From: JBFMHD01 sp040752395 [NCBI: Candidatus Hydrogenedentota bacterium] | Lineage (GTDB): Bacteria; JBFMHD01 | Reading direction: 5' to 3' | DNA length: 21,106 nt | NCBI GenBank assembly: GCA_040752395.1 | Contig: JBFMHD010000015.1 | Coordinates: 1-21,106 of the forward strand | In this document: positions 8,155 through 16,196 of the stretch, piece after piece | Layout of the letters: the number at the start of each line of letters is the position of its first letter | Position numbering within the stretch: the first letter of the stretch is position 1 | The notes under the pieces: generated by a model | The model's database searches: none | Seen by the model: the letters and a program-made list of their open reading frames with translations, nothing else | Told to the model about the DNA's origin: nothing | Translations under genes and position numbers: made by a program

Positions 8155-9354
8155 ATGGTTTTTGCAAGTATTGATGATGCTATAAAAAATTTGAGGAAAG
8201 GGAAACTGATAATTGTTGTTGACGATGAGAATAGAGAAAACGAAGGTGACTTGTTATTATCTGCTCAATTTGTTACACCACAAAAGATTAATTTTATGGC
8301 ACGTTACGGCAGAGGATTAATCTGTCTTCCAGCAACTAAAGAGAGATTGCAGGAACTTCAACTCGACCAGATGGTAGAGAATAATACTGATGTACATCGT
8401 ACCGCATTTACTGTTTCTATTGATGCTGCTAAAGGAATCACAACTGGTATCTCAGCTTATGATAGAGCAAGAACTATTAAGGTGTTTATTAATAACGAGA
8501 CGAAACCAGAGGATTTAAGGCGCCCGGGTCATATATTCCCACTCGAAGCAAAGCCAGGCGGCGTTTTACAGAGAGCAGGCCACACTGAAGCCTGCATTGA
8601 TTTAATGAGGCTTGGTTCACTCTATCCGGCTGGAGTAATATGTGAGATAATGAATGATGATGGCACTATGGCAAGATTACCTCAACTTAAAAAATTTGCT
8701 AAAAAACATAACCTGAAAATTATAACTATAAAAGATTTAATAAAATACAGGCATAATAAAGAGTATCTGATAGAATTCATAGATAAAGCGTTATTACCCT
8801 CACGATTTGGCGAATTTACTGCTTATCTTTATAGATGTAAGCTGGATAATTTAATACATATAGCACTTGTAAAAGGAGAAGTAAAAAATAAAAAGAATGT
8901 TCTTGTCAGAGTTCACTCAGAATGTTTAACAGGTGACATTTTTCATTCATTAAGATGCGATTGTGGTGAGCAGCTCAAAACTTCTTTGTCAATGATTAAT
9001 AAAGATGGCAGAGGCGTTTTATTGTATATGCGGCAGGAGGGTCGAGGCATAGGGCTTGAAAATAAAATCCGCGCTTATAAATTACAGGAACAAGGATTGG
9101 ACACAGTACAGGCAAATATTAAACTTGGCTTCCCGCCGGATTTACGTGATTATGGTATAGGTGCTCAGATTTTAAAACATCTTGGTTTATCGACTATTAG
9201 ATTACTCACAAACAACCCTAAGAAAATAATAGGGTTAAGTGGCTATGGTCTCAAAATATCAAAACGTGTACCTATAATCATTCCACCTAATAAGTTAAAC
9301 AAAAAATACCTTCAAACAAAAAAAAATAAACTCGGCCATTTATTAAAAATATAG
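8155..9354 (+). CDS. ribBA: Bifunctional 3,4-dihydroxy-2-butanone 4-phosphate synthase / GTP cyclohydrolase II
   Basis: A 399-aa protein of the normal RibBA length. It makes both riboflavin precursors: RibB converts ribulose 5-phosphate to dihydroxybutanone phosphate, and RibA opens GTP. The N-terminal half has the acidic metal/substrate motif [21 protein letters not shown], and [10 protein letters not shown] followed by [12 protein letters not shown]. The C-terminal half has the zinc ligands in [19 protein letters not shown] (C-x10-C-x-C), then [19 protein letters not shown] and LTNNPKKI, all with the expected catalytic residues. I chose ATG 8155 because AGAGGA lies 9-10 bp upstream and it gives the family N-terminus; a longer frame from TTG 8101 would begin inside repeat DNA. 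It stands alone, without other rib genes nearby. The leader is too short to hold an FMN riboswitch, and none is seen. Confidence 0.95.
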   Translation: MVFASIDDAIKNLRKGKLIIVVDDENRENEGDLLLSAQFVTPQKINFMARYGRGLICLPATKERLQELQLDQMVENNTDVHRTAFTVSIDAAKGITTGISAYDRARTIKVFINNETKPEDLRRPGHIFPLEAKPGGVLQRAGHTEACIDLMRLGSLYPAGVICEIMNDDGTMARLPQLKKFAKKHNLKIITIKDLIKYRHNKEYLIEFIDKALLPSRFGEFTAYLYRCKLDNLIHIALVKGEVKNKKNVLVRVHSECLTGDIFHSLRCDCGEQLKTSLSMINKDGRGVLLYMRQEGRGIGLENKIRAYKLQEQGLDTVQANIKLGFPPDLRDYGIGAQILKHLGLSTIRLLTNNPKKIIGLSGYGLKISKRVPIIIPPNKLNKKYLQTKKNKLGHLLKI

Positions 9355-9359
9355 TAATC

Positions 9360-9428
9360 CACCTATCTAAATAATCGCCATAAAACCAAAAAGAGATTTT
9401 CTGAAAAACCCCCTTTTTTAAATAGGTG
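9360..9428. repeat. Inverted repeat between convergent genes, possible bidirectional terminator or MITE
   Basis: CACCTATCTAAA (9360-9371) and TTTAAATAGGTG (9417-9428) are inverted copies with one mismatch, enclosing 45 bp. They lie between the convergent 3' ends of ribBA and the glycosyltransferase. The inner part ends with a C-run followed by six T (9414-9419). The placement suits a shared transcription end. The terminal arms also resemble a small inverted-repeat element. No target duplication was found, and no compact GC-rich stem is present, so the terminator role is tentative. Confidence 0.4.
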
Positions 9429-9443
9429 TATAGTCAAGTTAGG

Positions 9444-10583
9444 CTATGCTGATAATTTGTTAAGGGTATTAATAATAAGTTCGTCATCTGGAAAAATTTT
9501 ATGTGCTGTTTTTAAATACTCTCTTGCTTCCATTTTTTTATTCTGCTCGATGTAAATTTTAATCAATAACAAATACGATTTTTTAAAACCTCGATCAAGC
9601 TCAATAGATTTTTTACAGCACAAAATAGCATTAAAAATATCGCGTTTACGATAACTGATCATAGCCATTGTATAATATGGTTCTGCTGCTTCTTTTATTT
9701 TCAATGACTCCTGAAGATACCTGATTGCTTCATCGAGTTTATCTTCTTTGTATAAAAGAGTTGCTAAATTATAATAATGTTCAGCACAATATGGTTCTAT
9801 CTCTATACACCTATTAAATGCTTCCTTACTTTTATTAAAATCCTTCAGTTCACCATAGCTTATACCCAAAGCGCTCCAGGATAGTGCAAAACCCGGATGC
9901 AGTGATATTGATCTTTGAAATGAATCAGCAGCATTTACTAACTCACCTGATTTATAGTACTCTGTCCCGAGGACATACCACATTTCAAAATCATTTTTTT
10001 TTAGTTTAAGTTCTTCTTTTATTAATTCGATATATTTCACTGATTTATCTTTAAATTTTTCTATGTCTCTTTTAAGACAGCCAAAATGTTTTATCACTAC
10101 TTCTGCCTCCCTTATCTCTAAACCAGCTTTTCTAATACTCTCATCGGGTTTTTCATGAACCCTGCCAGTGTATCGTATCTCTTTGCGATTTCTAAAAAGT
10201 CGAAGCACATAATCTGTGTAATAAGGGTGTTCTTTTGAAAAAACATAGTTCTCTCTTTTTAAAAAATAGCCGCCAACATCAGCATCAAGATATTCTTTTC
10301 TGATTTTTTCTATATCGCTATTACTCAGTCTTTCATCAGCATCAAGAACAAGTATCCAGTCGGAATGAGCTTTCTCAAGTGAATAATTCCTTGCATTTGA
10401 AAAATCATTCTCCATATCAAAATCAAAAATCGCCACATCTGTATTATTAAGCAGTTCTTTTGTTTTGTCAGTTGAGCCCGTATCAACAACAATTATTTCG
10501 TCAAAACAGGATTTTATAGGTAGAATACAATCCAATATATTTTTTTCTTCGTTCTTAACAATCATACAGAGGGATAGTTTCAT
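9444..10583 (-). CDS. Family 2 glycosyltransferase with C-terminal TPR array
   Basis: A 379-aa cytoplasmic or membrane-peripheral enzyme that transfers a sugar from a nucleotide donor. The GT-A domain fills about residues 1-180: SLCMIVKNEEKNI start, VVDTGSTDKT donor-binding segment, LDADERL with the DxD-type metal site at 81-83, and the VHEK motif at 142-145. Residues about 195-375 hold five or six TPR units (LGTEYYKSGELVNAADSFQR and following). This GT2-TPR layout is known from SunS/YkoT-like transferases and other protein or glycan glycosyltransferases. The ATG overlaps the TGA of the upstream sugar dehydratase by 4 bp, so it is translationally coupled to it. Together they probably supply and attach a modified amino sugar on a surface glycan or protein. 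Donor and acceptor are unknown. Confidence 0.88.
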   Translation of the reverse strand: MKLSLCMIVKNEEKNILDCILPIKSCFDEIIVVDTGSTDKTKELLNNTDVAIFDFDMENDFSNARNYSLEKAHSDWILVLDADERLSNSDIEKIRKEYLDADVGGYFLKRENYVFSKEHPYYTDYVLRLFRNRKEIRYTGRVHEKPDESIRKAGLEIREAEVVIKHFGCLKRDIEKFKDKSVKYIELIKEELKLKKNDFEMWYVLGTEYYKSGELVNAADSFQRSISLHPGFALSWSALGISYGELKDFNKSKEAFNRCIEIEPYCAEHYYNLATLLYKEDKLDEAIRYLQESLKIKEAAEPYYTMAMISYRKRDIFNAILCCKKSIELDRGFKKSYLLLIKIYIEQNKKMEAREYLKTAHKIFPDDELIINTLNKLSA

Positions 10584-12364
10584 TTTGCGAGTTCTTTGAG
10601 TTTCTGTCTTAGCATCTCTTCATCTTTGATATTATTAAAAGATTTTTCAACCTCATCTATTGACATAGTAAAATTTTTATCACTAAAAACTTTTTTAATT
10701 TTCGGATGAGATGATTCAATAACTTTCTCATCATCATAAAAAAGTTTTTCTTCTATCTTTTCGCCGCAACGAATGCCGCTAAACTCTATTTTTATCTCTT
10801 TTTTTCCGTATAAAGATATTAACGTTCTTGCAAGGTCAACAATCTTTATCGGTTCACCCATATCAAGAACATAGATAACCCCCGTTTCCTCAAATGTTGA
10901 TGCTTGCAAAACAAGTCTGCAAGACTCGGGTATCGTCATAAAATATCTAACCATCTCGGGATGAGTAACTGTTACACAACCCCCTTTTTTTATCTGCTCC
11001 ACAAATATAGGTACCACACTGCCACTTGAAGATATGACATTCCCGAACCTTACAGCTATGAATAATGTGGTGTATCGGCTTCTACCTGTCTCTAATATCA
11101 GCTTCTCACCTATTCGTTTACTCATCCCCATAACACCTTCACAGTCTACAGCCTTGTCAGTAGAAATAAAAACGAATTTTTTTACAGAATACTTATTAGA
11201 GATTCTCATCATATTGATGGTTCCAATAATATTTGTTTTCACTGCCTCGTATAAATTCTCTTCTAAAACAGGAACATGTTTATAAGCTGCTGTATGAAAT
11301 ATAAAATCCGGCCTCTCATTATTTACAATCAAATCCATCCTTTCATAATCAGTAATGTCTCCAAGATAAACCTTCAACCTATTGTTTTTTAGCCGGGATA
11401 TCTCAGAAATTCCCGTTTCATTCTGGTCAATTGCCACGACTCTTTGAGGACGATATTTAAGAAGTTGTTTTATTAATTCTCTTCCAATAGACCCGACACC
11501 ACCTGTCACTAAAATACACTTATCTTCGATTGTCCTCATTATCTCGGACTCATCAACTTTGACAGTCTCTCTACCAAGCAAATCCTCTGGTTCAAAATAT
11601 CTTATGTCCTCAAGATTAACATCTCCTTCGATTATCTCCTTTATCCCTGGAACTATCCTGAAGCTTAATTTTGCATCCTGGCAGTATCTGATGATTTTTC
11701 TTATTTCTTCGCCTGTTGCTGATGGTATAGATATAATAATATCTTTTATTTTTAAAGATTCTGAGACCTCTTTAACCTTTGATATTCTGTCAACAACAGG
11801 TACACCAAAATACTTTTTTCTCATTTTTGATTCATCATCATCCAGAAAAGCAAGAGGTTCAATTTTAGAATTTACGTCTGATTTAATCTTTTCAACTATG
11901 CTCTGACCCGCCTCACCCGCGCCTATAATTATACACCGCTCCTTTTTCGATTCCTCGTCTCTTATTATAGGAGGATAAAACTTTAATCCGATTCTTATTG
12001 AAAGTAAAAGCAGCAAAATAATCAAATGGTCATAAATAATGACAAGCCGCGAAAAACTCAAATATCTATTATAAAATACTATTGTTGTGATGATAAAAAA
12101 TGACAATATTATTGATAATGAAACCCTTCTTAAATTATCAAATAAAGTGTATTTCCAGCCAAGTTTATAAACACCAATTAGATATAAAACTACCACCTGT
12201 ATAATGGCAAAAACTAAAACACTCCTCTTTAATAAAATGTATTCATTGGCTGGTATCGGGTAACCGAACCTGATGATATATGCTATCTTCAGTCCGATGA
12301 CACAGATAAAAAAATCAGATACAATGTATAAAACTTTCTTAATCAGAGATTTGTTTTTATCCAT
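10580..12364 (-). CDS. Membrane-bound nucleotide-sugar 4,6-dehydratase/epimerase, WbpM/PglF/CapD family
   Basis: A 594-aa integral membrane protein. Four hydrophobic helices fill about residues 10-130. A first Rossmann-like domain follows (CIIIGAGEAGQ, about 145), then the catalytic extended SDR domain from about 280: NAD-binding TGGVGSIG at 287-294, GDITDY, FHTAAYKHVP, and the active-site pair STDKAV (Asp403) and MGMSK (412-416). In this family the usual SDR Tyr is replaced by Met, and that is seen here. RFGNVISSSGSVVP and the TIPESCRLVLQA stretch complete the signature. The family dehydrates UDP-GlcNAc to the 4-keto-6-deoxy sugar, the first step to bacillosamine-type or QuiNAc sugars in O-antigen, capsule or protein glycosylation. 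Its start lies 22 bp inside the upstream gene and has GGGAG at good spacing. The exact sugar cannot be read from sequence. Confidence 0.9.
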   Translation of the reverse strand: MDKNKSLIKKVLYIVSDFFICVIGLKIAYIIRFGYPIPANEYILLKRSVLVFAIIQVVVLYLIGVYKLGWKYTLFDNLRRVSLSIILSFFIITTIVFYNRYLSFSRLVIIYDHLIILLLLLSIRIGLKFYPPIIRDEESKKERCIIIGAGEAGQSIVEKIKSDVNSKIEPLAFLDDDESKMRKKYFGVPVVDRISKVKEVSESLKIKDIIISIPSATGEEIRKIIRYCQDAKLSFRIVPGIKEIIEGDVNLEDIRYFEPEDLLGRETVKVDESEIMRTIEDKCILVTGGVGSIGRELIKQLLKYRPQRVVAIDQNETGISEISRLKNNRLKVYLGDITDYERMDLIVNNERPDFIFHTAAYKHVPVLEENLYEAVKTNIIGTINMMRISNKYSVKKFVFISTDKAVDCEGVMGMSKRIGEKLILETGRSRYTTLFIAVRFGNVISSSGSVVPIFVEQIKKGGCVTVTHPEMVRYFMTIPESCRLVLQASTFEETGVIYVLDMGEPIKIVDLARTLISLYGKKEIKIEFSGIRCGEKIEEKLFYDDEKVIESSHPKIKKVFSDKNFTMSIDEVEKSFNNIKDEEMLRQKLKELAK

Positions 12365-13830
12365 TCTTCTCCCTTTCTAATCACCTGAAAAAATCTTCCT
12401 TTTTTTAAAAGTCTATATTTTTCAAGTATCTCTTTTTTATTATAATAATAATCCTCAAGTGACGCTATAAAAATCTCTTTATTTTCTCTAAAACATTTAG
12501 CTATAAATTCGAGCTGTTCGAACGGTCTAATAAAAACAATCCTTTTATCGTTATCGTACAGACTGAAATATAATTCAGGGTCAACCATCATTACCCCATT
12601 ATGCGGAACAATTAATCTAATCTCATTTTTTAACTGAAATATCTCCTGGCCTGTTTTATGCCATGGTTTAAATAATTCCTTTATACTATTTCTATAAACA
12701 AGATCCCTTACACAAGGAAATTTTGAAAAAGGATACTCATATAATCTGGGCCTTACTTTATACGTTTCGAGAATAACAGGCGTTGCTGCGTATAAAAATA
12801 ATGGTAGAAAAATAATGAAGATAAAACATAGGGACGCTGTCTGAAACCATCTTTCGTAGGTTCTGTACTCAATGGCTGCTATTTTATTCAATGTTATTCC
12901 GATAAATATACCACAAATATAGTGAATTATACACTCTGTTTTTAATGAATCAAAGTATGATACACAATTAAATAATACAAAAGATATAATAGTAAAAAGT
13001 ATAAATTTAAATATAGCCTGATAAATTCTATAAAGAAACATCATTCCTATAATAATAAAACAGAAACCAAGTATCGGATACCCATAGATAAGATTTAATA
13101 AAAACCTTATGTTATTCATTACAAAATCATAAGAACTAATTTCTACCCACAATCTTATTTCAAGAAGAGTTTTATTCTGATTATAAATAAAAAGAAAGAT
13201 TTCTGCTATAATAACAATTAACAAAAAGACTATGCCTAAACCTGAAAGAATAAATCTCTCCTTTTTTGATTTTTGACTAAAAATAAGAAATATTTCTGCT
13301 GGCAAAAATAATAGACTTATAAAAGAGTTCAAAAAACTTATCGCAAAAAAAAATAAATTCCAGCGATAATATTTTATCTCACTGGTAAGTATCGATGCTA
13401 TCGCTGTATAAACTATAATCCCTGATAAAAAAATCTGAGCAAGAATCGGGTCAGGTTTTCTGCTTAAAGAATAGAAAATAAAATTTAACCCAACAGCTAA
13501 CGTACTTAATAGCACAGCCCATCGCCTCACTCCCAATGAATGAAGTATATACATAAAAACTATCAAACTTAAATAACTGAAGATAAAATTTATTATTTTT
13601 GTAATTAAAAAGGTATCTGCATCAATAATCAGGGTAATCAATTTACCAACAATTAGATATACTCCACCAAAAAATAATGATGAATATATCTTTCCATCCC
13701 TGATACATGCTAAAATATATGTCTCCATACCGTATGAAAAATTATCGCTGGTATTTATAAAGTAAAATATAATTGCAAAAATTAGTATTATAATCCAGTC
13801 AAGAAATTTTATATCAAACTCATTTTTCAT
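12343..13830 (-). CDS. Polytopic membrane protein, possible GT-C-type glycosyltransferase or glycan assembly protein
   Basis: A 495-aa protein. About ten or eleven hydrophobic helices fill residues 8-350, followed by a soluble C-terminal region of about 145 residues (from ETYKVRPRLYEYPF) that ends EEWIKTNL. The first loop between helices 1 and 2 is short and contains Asp and Glu (NTSDNFSYGMETY). A many-helix core followed by a soluble tail is reminiscent of GT-C enzymes that use lipid-linked sugars, but I see no diagnostic motif, so this is inference from topology and context. It overlaps mazG by 11 bp upstream and the sugar dehydratase by 22 bp downstream, placing it firmly in the same transcript. 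A flippase-like or unrelated membrane role remains possible. Confidence 0.75.
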   Translation of the reverse strand: MKNEFDIKFLDWIIILIFAIIFYFINTSDNFSYGMETYILACIRDGKIYSSLFFGGVYLIVGKLITLIIDADTFLITKIINFIFSYLSLIVFMYILHSLGVRRWAVLLSTLAVGLNFIFYSLSRKPDPILAQIFLSGIIVYTAIASILTSEIKYYRWNLFFFAISFLNSFISLLFLPAEIFLIFSQKSKKERFILSGLGIVFLLIVIIAEIFLFIYNQNKTLLEIRLWVEISSYDFVMNNIRFLLNLIYGYPILGFCFIIIGMMFLYRIYQAIFKFILFTIISFVLFNCVSYFDSLKTECIIHYICGIFIGITLNKIAAIEYRTYERWFQTASLCFIFIIFLPLFLYAATPVILETYKVRPRLYEYPFSKFPCVRDLVYRNSIKELFKPWHKTGQEIFQLKNEIRLIVPHNGVMMVDPELYFSLYDNDKRIVFIRPFEQLEFIAKCFRENKEIFIASLEDYYYNKKEILEKYRLLKKGRFFQVIRKGEEWIKTNL

Positions 13831-14455
13831 AATGGTGAAGAACCATTCTATTCTTATTCAACAAACTCACCTCAGGGTCTATCCCATACATTTGAGAAAT
13901 ACTTGCTATATCAAACAATAATTCACCTATATATTTCTCCAGCTTATCTTTTTTGAGATTTCTGATATCTTTCTTTACAAGACTGACAAACTTTTGATTT
14001 TTAAATTTTATATTCTTATTTACTCTCCGTAATTTCGATATAACCCTATACGACATAATCAATGCAGGCAGATGCCGTGGTATCCCCTCAAATATATTCT
14101 TTTTACCTTCATTAATTTTTATATTCTCCCATTGTTTAAGAACCTCTGCTTGATCATTCAGCCTTTTATCTCCAAAAACATGCGGATGCCTCCTTATTAA
14201 TTTTTTTGATACCCTGGAGATAACATCATTTAAAGTAAACCTTCTTTGTTCTTCAGCTATTTTACAATGAAAGACAATCTGTAGAAGTAGATCCCCCAGT
14301 TCTTCGATAAGTGCATTATCATCCTTTTTATCTATAGCATCTATTACCTCATACACTTCTTCTACAATATATGTTCTTAAAGATTGATGAGTTTGCTCCT
14401 TATCCCATGGGCACCTCTCTCTTAATTTATCCATAATCTGTTTTAATCTATCCAT
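13820..14455 (-). CDS. mazG: MazG-type nucleoside triphosphate pyrophosphohydrolase with eroded C-terminal domain
   Basis: A 211-aa protein, shorter than E. coli MazG (about 263). The family hydrolyses NTPs or dNTPs to NMP and PPi and acts in nucleotide-pool cleaning and stress control. The first MazG domain is intact: CPWDKEQTHQSLRTYIVEE opens the fold, and the metal-binding EExxE (EEVYE) and ExxD (ELGD) motifs are present, followed by RRHPHVFGD. The second domain keeps IPRHLPALIMSYR and the YGIDPEVSL helix, but the expected acidic EExxE is replaced by basic residues (VKKDIRNLKK) and the usual KFERR end is lost (NRMVLHHYEK). In E. coli the C-terminal domain is the active one, so either activity has moved to the N-terminal domain or the enzyme is altered. 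It overlaps the next membrane gene by 11 bp and lies 56 bp after ppiC. Confidence 0.92.
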   Translation of the reverse strand: MDRLKQIMDKLRERCPWDKEQTHQSLRTYIVEEVYEVIDAIDKKDDNALIEELGDLLLQIVFHCKIAEEQRRFTLNDVISRVSKKLIRRHPHVFGDKRLNDQAEVLKQWENIKINEGKKNIFEGIPRHLPALIMSYRVISKLRRVNKNIKFKNQKFVSLVKKDIRNLKKDKLEKYIGELLFDIASISQMYGIDPEVSLLNKNRMVLHHYEK

Positions 14456-14490
14456 TGTCTTTCACCAATACTATCAAGCACCGGGCATCT

Positions 14491-14504
14491 CTCCTGTCTC
14501 CTGT
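14491..14504. repeat. Short 7-bp tandem repeat in the ppiC-mazG gap
   Basis: Two perfect CTCCTGT copies, followed by related CT-rich sequence, sit in the 56-bp gap between ppiC and mazG. The unit length matches the other 7-bp-period tracts of this window, although the unit sequence differs. Confidence 0.4.
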
Positions 14505-14511
14505 CTTCTAT

Positions 14512-15366
14512 CTACTTCTTTATCTCTACTTTATATTTCTTTCTCAGTTCTTCGATTAAATTTTTTACCTCTGTTTCCATCTTTTTTTTCGTCAGCTCAT
14601 CCTTGATTTCATTAGAGACTTCTTCTAACGGTTGAACATCTCTTGCTAATAGTTGCAGAATATGATAACCAAACTGTGTTTTTATAATTTGAGATATCTC
14701 ACCTATTTTTAAAGAAAAGGCTGCTTTACTTATGGGCTCTATCATTTCATCTTTAGAAAACCACCCAAGGTCACCCCCGGACTCTTTTGAAACACCGCTA
14801 TTATATTTTTCAGCAAGTTTTTTAAAATCAGTGCCTGGAGCAAGAGCCTCTTCCCGTATCCTTTTTATCTCTTCTAAAGCCTTGGTTTCTTGTTCAATGC
14901 CTGCATCCCGCTCAAGCGGGATAAGTATATGTCTTGCGTGTACTTTACCTGGCTTGTTAAAAAATTGCGGTTTCTCGTTATAAAACTTTTTTATTTCATC
15001 CTCTGTTATAGATTCTTTTATCTTCTCTTTAATAGAGCCTATTAAAAGCTGTGTCAAAATATTGAGTTTTGCCTGTTCCATCTGCCATAGATAATCATCA
15101 ATTTTATCAAAGCCACGTGTTTTTGCTTCTTCAGCAAGTAAGGCACTCTCAGTCCAATTTTCAATGATTGTATTTTTATCATCTTCAGATAATTCACTTC
15201 CCTTTTGTTTATTCAAATAGTCAAATGCCGCCTGCGGTAATACTGAATCACCAACCCTGGCTACGTGTTTTCCCTCGATCTTTTTTAACTGAGCCGATTT
15301 CTCGCTCTTTCCGCAACTCATAATAAACGTTACTCCTAAAAAATAGACTATAATCTTTTTATACAT
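14512..15366 (-). CDS. PpiC-type (parvulin) peptidyl-prolyl isomerase lipoprotein, SurA/PrsA-like
   Basis: A 284-aa exported folding helper. I chose the ATG at 15366 because a perfect GGAGG lies 8 bp upstream; the in-frame ATG at 15381 would place the ribosome site inside the coding region. MYKKIIVYFLGVTFIMSC is a lipoprotein-type signal with Cys18 as likely lipidation site; the box IMSC is a little atypical. A SurA-N-like helical region follows (VARVGDSVLPQAAFDYL onwards). The parvulin domain spans about 142-243: VHARHILIPL, FKKLAEKYNSG, GGDLGWFSKDEM and TQFGYHILQL all match. The C-terminal tail is helical. Such proteins catalyse proline isomerisation and chaperone outer-membrane or exported proteins at the outer face of the inner membrane. 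It heads the - strand gene run leading to mazG and the glycan genes, and is divergent from the TA pair. Confidence 0.92.
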   Translation of the reverse strand: MYKKIIVYFLGVTFIMSCGKSEKSAQLKKIEGKHVARVGDSVLPQAAFDYLNKQKGSELSEDDKNTIIENWTESALLAEEAKTRGFDKIDDYLWQMEQAKLNILTQLLIGSIKEKIKESITEDEIKKFYNEKPQFFNKPGKVHARHILIPLERDAGIEQETKALEEIKRIREEALAPGTDFKKLAEKYNSGVSKESGGDLGWFSKDEMIEPISKAAFSLKIGEISQIIKTQFGYHILQLLARDVQPLEEVSNEIKDELTKKKMETEVKNLIEELRKKYKVEIKK

Positions 15367-15396
15367 CGTTTTATCCTCCATAGCTTGTGTTTTTAT

Positions 15397-15449
15397 TATC
15401 TTTTACTCTAATTACTTGATGGATTGCAAGAACTTTTTTATTAATTCTA
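15397..15449. repeat. 53-bp direct repeat, copy A: displaced copy of the mfd 3' end
   Basis: This segment matches 16268-16320 at 47 of 53 positions without gaps, including 28 identical bases (15422-15449 and 16293-16320). Copy B contains the last codons and stop of mfd. Read on the - strand in the same frame, copy A encodes ELIKKFLQSIK and a stop at the same position (mfd itself ends ELIKKFLQSLE). The two copies bracket the toxin-antitoxin pair. This is the pattern of an attachment-site or target duplication at a gene's 3' end. Confidence 0.8.
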
Positions 15450-15500
15450 TGAGAAACGAGAAGTTCTTTAATAATGATACTGAATTTTGTATTTTAGAAC

Positions 15501-15528
15501 TTGACATAAATTATATTGGTCTTAAAAT
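15501..15528 (+). promoter_or_regulatory. Strong sigma-70-type promoter of the TA pair, predicted leaderless transcript
   Basis: TTGACA (15501-15506), a 16-bp spacer and TAAAAT (15523-15528). The -10 ends 6 bp before the ATG (15535), so transcription should begin at or within a base or two of the start codon, leaving no 5' leader and no Shine-Dalgarno. An inverted repeat AAGAACTT / AAGTTCTT (15428-15435 and 15461-15468) lies 33 bp upstream of the -35 and could be a binding site for the HTH partner protein. Confidence 0.65.
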
Positions 15529-15534
15529 ACCAAT

Positions 15535-15825
15535 ATGTATGCTGAACTTGTTTACTGGCATAAAGCCGTGGTACAAAAGTATTATATTTTAGAATTGACT
15601 ATTTATAAAACCGAAAAAAGTTTCAGGTATCCTGAAGGAATTAAATTCAGAATGATATGCAAAGACTTACGGAATGACAATAAAGTGTTAATCGACAACC
15701 ATTATCCAAAGGGGCCTCATATCCACCTTGATGATGATGAGATCGCATATAAATTTATAGATGAGAATCAATTAATCAAAGATTTTAAGAGAGTCGTTTA
15801 TCAACATTTAGGAGTAAAGTTATGA
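15535..15825 (+). CDS. TumE/DUF6516-like toxin
   Basis: A 96-aa protein resembling the TumE-type toxins (DUF6516). Visible features are an N-terminal beta-rich part with aromatic residues, the central FRMICKDLRNDNKVLIDNHY strand region, and the characteristic PKGPHIHLDDDEIAYKFIDE motif with two His near an acidic run, followed by a helix LIKDFKRVVYQHLG. Family members are small toxins paired with an HTH protein, and that arrangement is seen here: the stop overlaps the next ATG by 4 bp. The mode of action of the family is not something I can read from this sequence. The gene appears leaderless from the promoter at 15501-15528. It sits between 53-bp repeats that copy the mfd end. The assignment rests on the His/acidic motif and on operon partner and order. 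Confidence 0.75.
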   Translation: MYAELVYWHKAVVQKYYILELTIYKTEKSFRYPEGIKFRMICKDLRNDNKVLIDNHYPKGPHIHLDDDEIAYKFIDENQLIKDFKRVVYQHLGVKL

Positions 15826-16190
15826 AACAACTGGTTATTTCACTAAAAAACTCAACAGAGGTTTTATCAGATTTCAAAAAAGCTTTTAGGAATGCTAAAA
15901 GAAATGATAAACAATATCATTCTCGGTATGAAATCTCTTTTGATTCAAAGAAAGAGTTAAATAAGTTTTTAAGAAATATTGATATATTGTCCAGTATAAT
16001 TTATTTCAAACCAAAATCAATATACGAACTTGCTAAAATATGCAGAAGAGATGTTTCGAACCTGAATAAAACGATACTCTTCCTGAGTAAAATCGGGGCA
16101 ATCAAGATAAAAAAATCAAAGATATCAGGCAAGGAAACGAATACTCCGATTGTCGAATATGACTCAATTCAATTTAAGTTAGCTGCATAA
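15822..16190 (+). CDS. TumA/HVO_A0114-like HTH protein, probable antitoxin and autoregulator
   Basis: A 122-aa protein with a winged HTH in its C-terminal half. The stretch IYFKPKSIYELAKICRRDVS is the helix-turn-helix (SIYELA, then RRDVSNLNKTI as recognition helix), followed by LSKIGAIKIKK as wing and a closing beta strand (TPIVEYDSIQFKL). The N-terminal half has a SFDSKKELNKFLRNIDILSSI segment typical of the HVO_A0114/MarR-like family that accompanies DUF6516 toxins. It overlaps the toxin gene by 4 bp, with AGGAG before its ATG, so it has efficient coupled translation. In such pairs the HTH protein neutralises the toxin and represses the shared promoter. The stop lies only 6 bp from a DUF433 gene fragment on the other strand. 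Confidence 0.8.
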   Translation: MKQLVISLKNSTEVLSDFKKAFRNAKRNDKQYHSRYEISFDSKKELNKFLRNIDILSSIIYFKPKSIYELAKICRRDVSNLNKTILFLSKIGAIKIKKSKISGKETNTPIVEYDSIQFKLAA

Positions 16191-16196
16191 AAATTT

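Noticed and set aside
15367-15381. Five-residue N-terminal extension of the PpiC protein (MEDKT)
   Set aside because: These codons contain the GGAGG ribosome site of the downstream ATG.
15412-15534. Second half of the DUF433 gene on the far side of the TA pair
   Set aside because: All - strand frames were read, and none gives the expected CIRG-RI continuation, so a simple split of one DUF433 gene by the TA pair is not supported.
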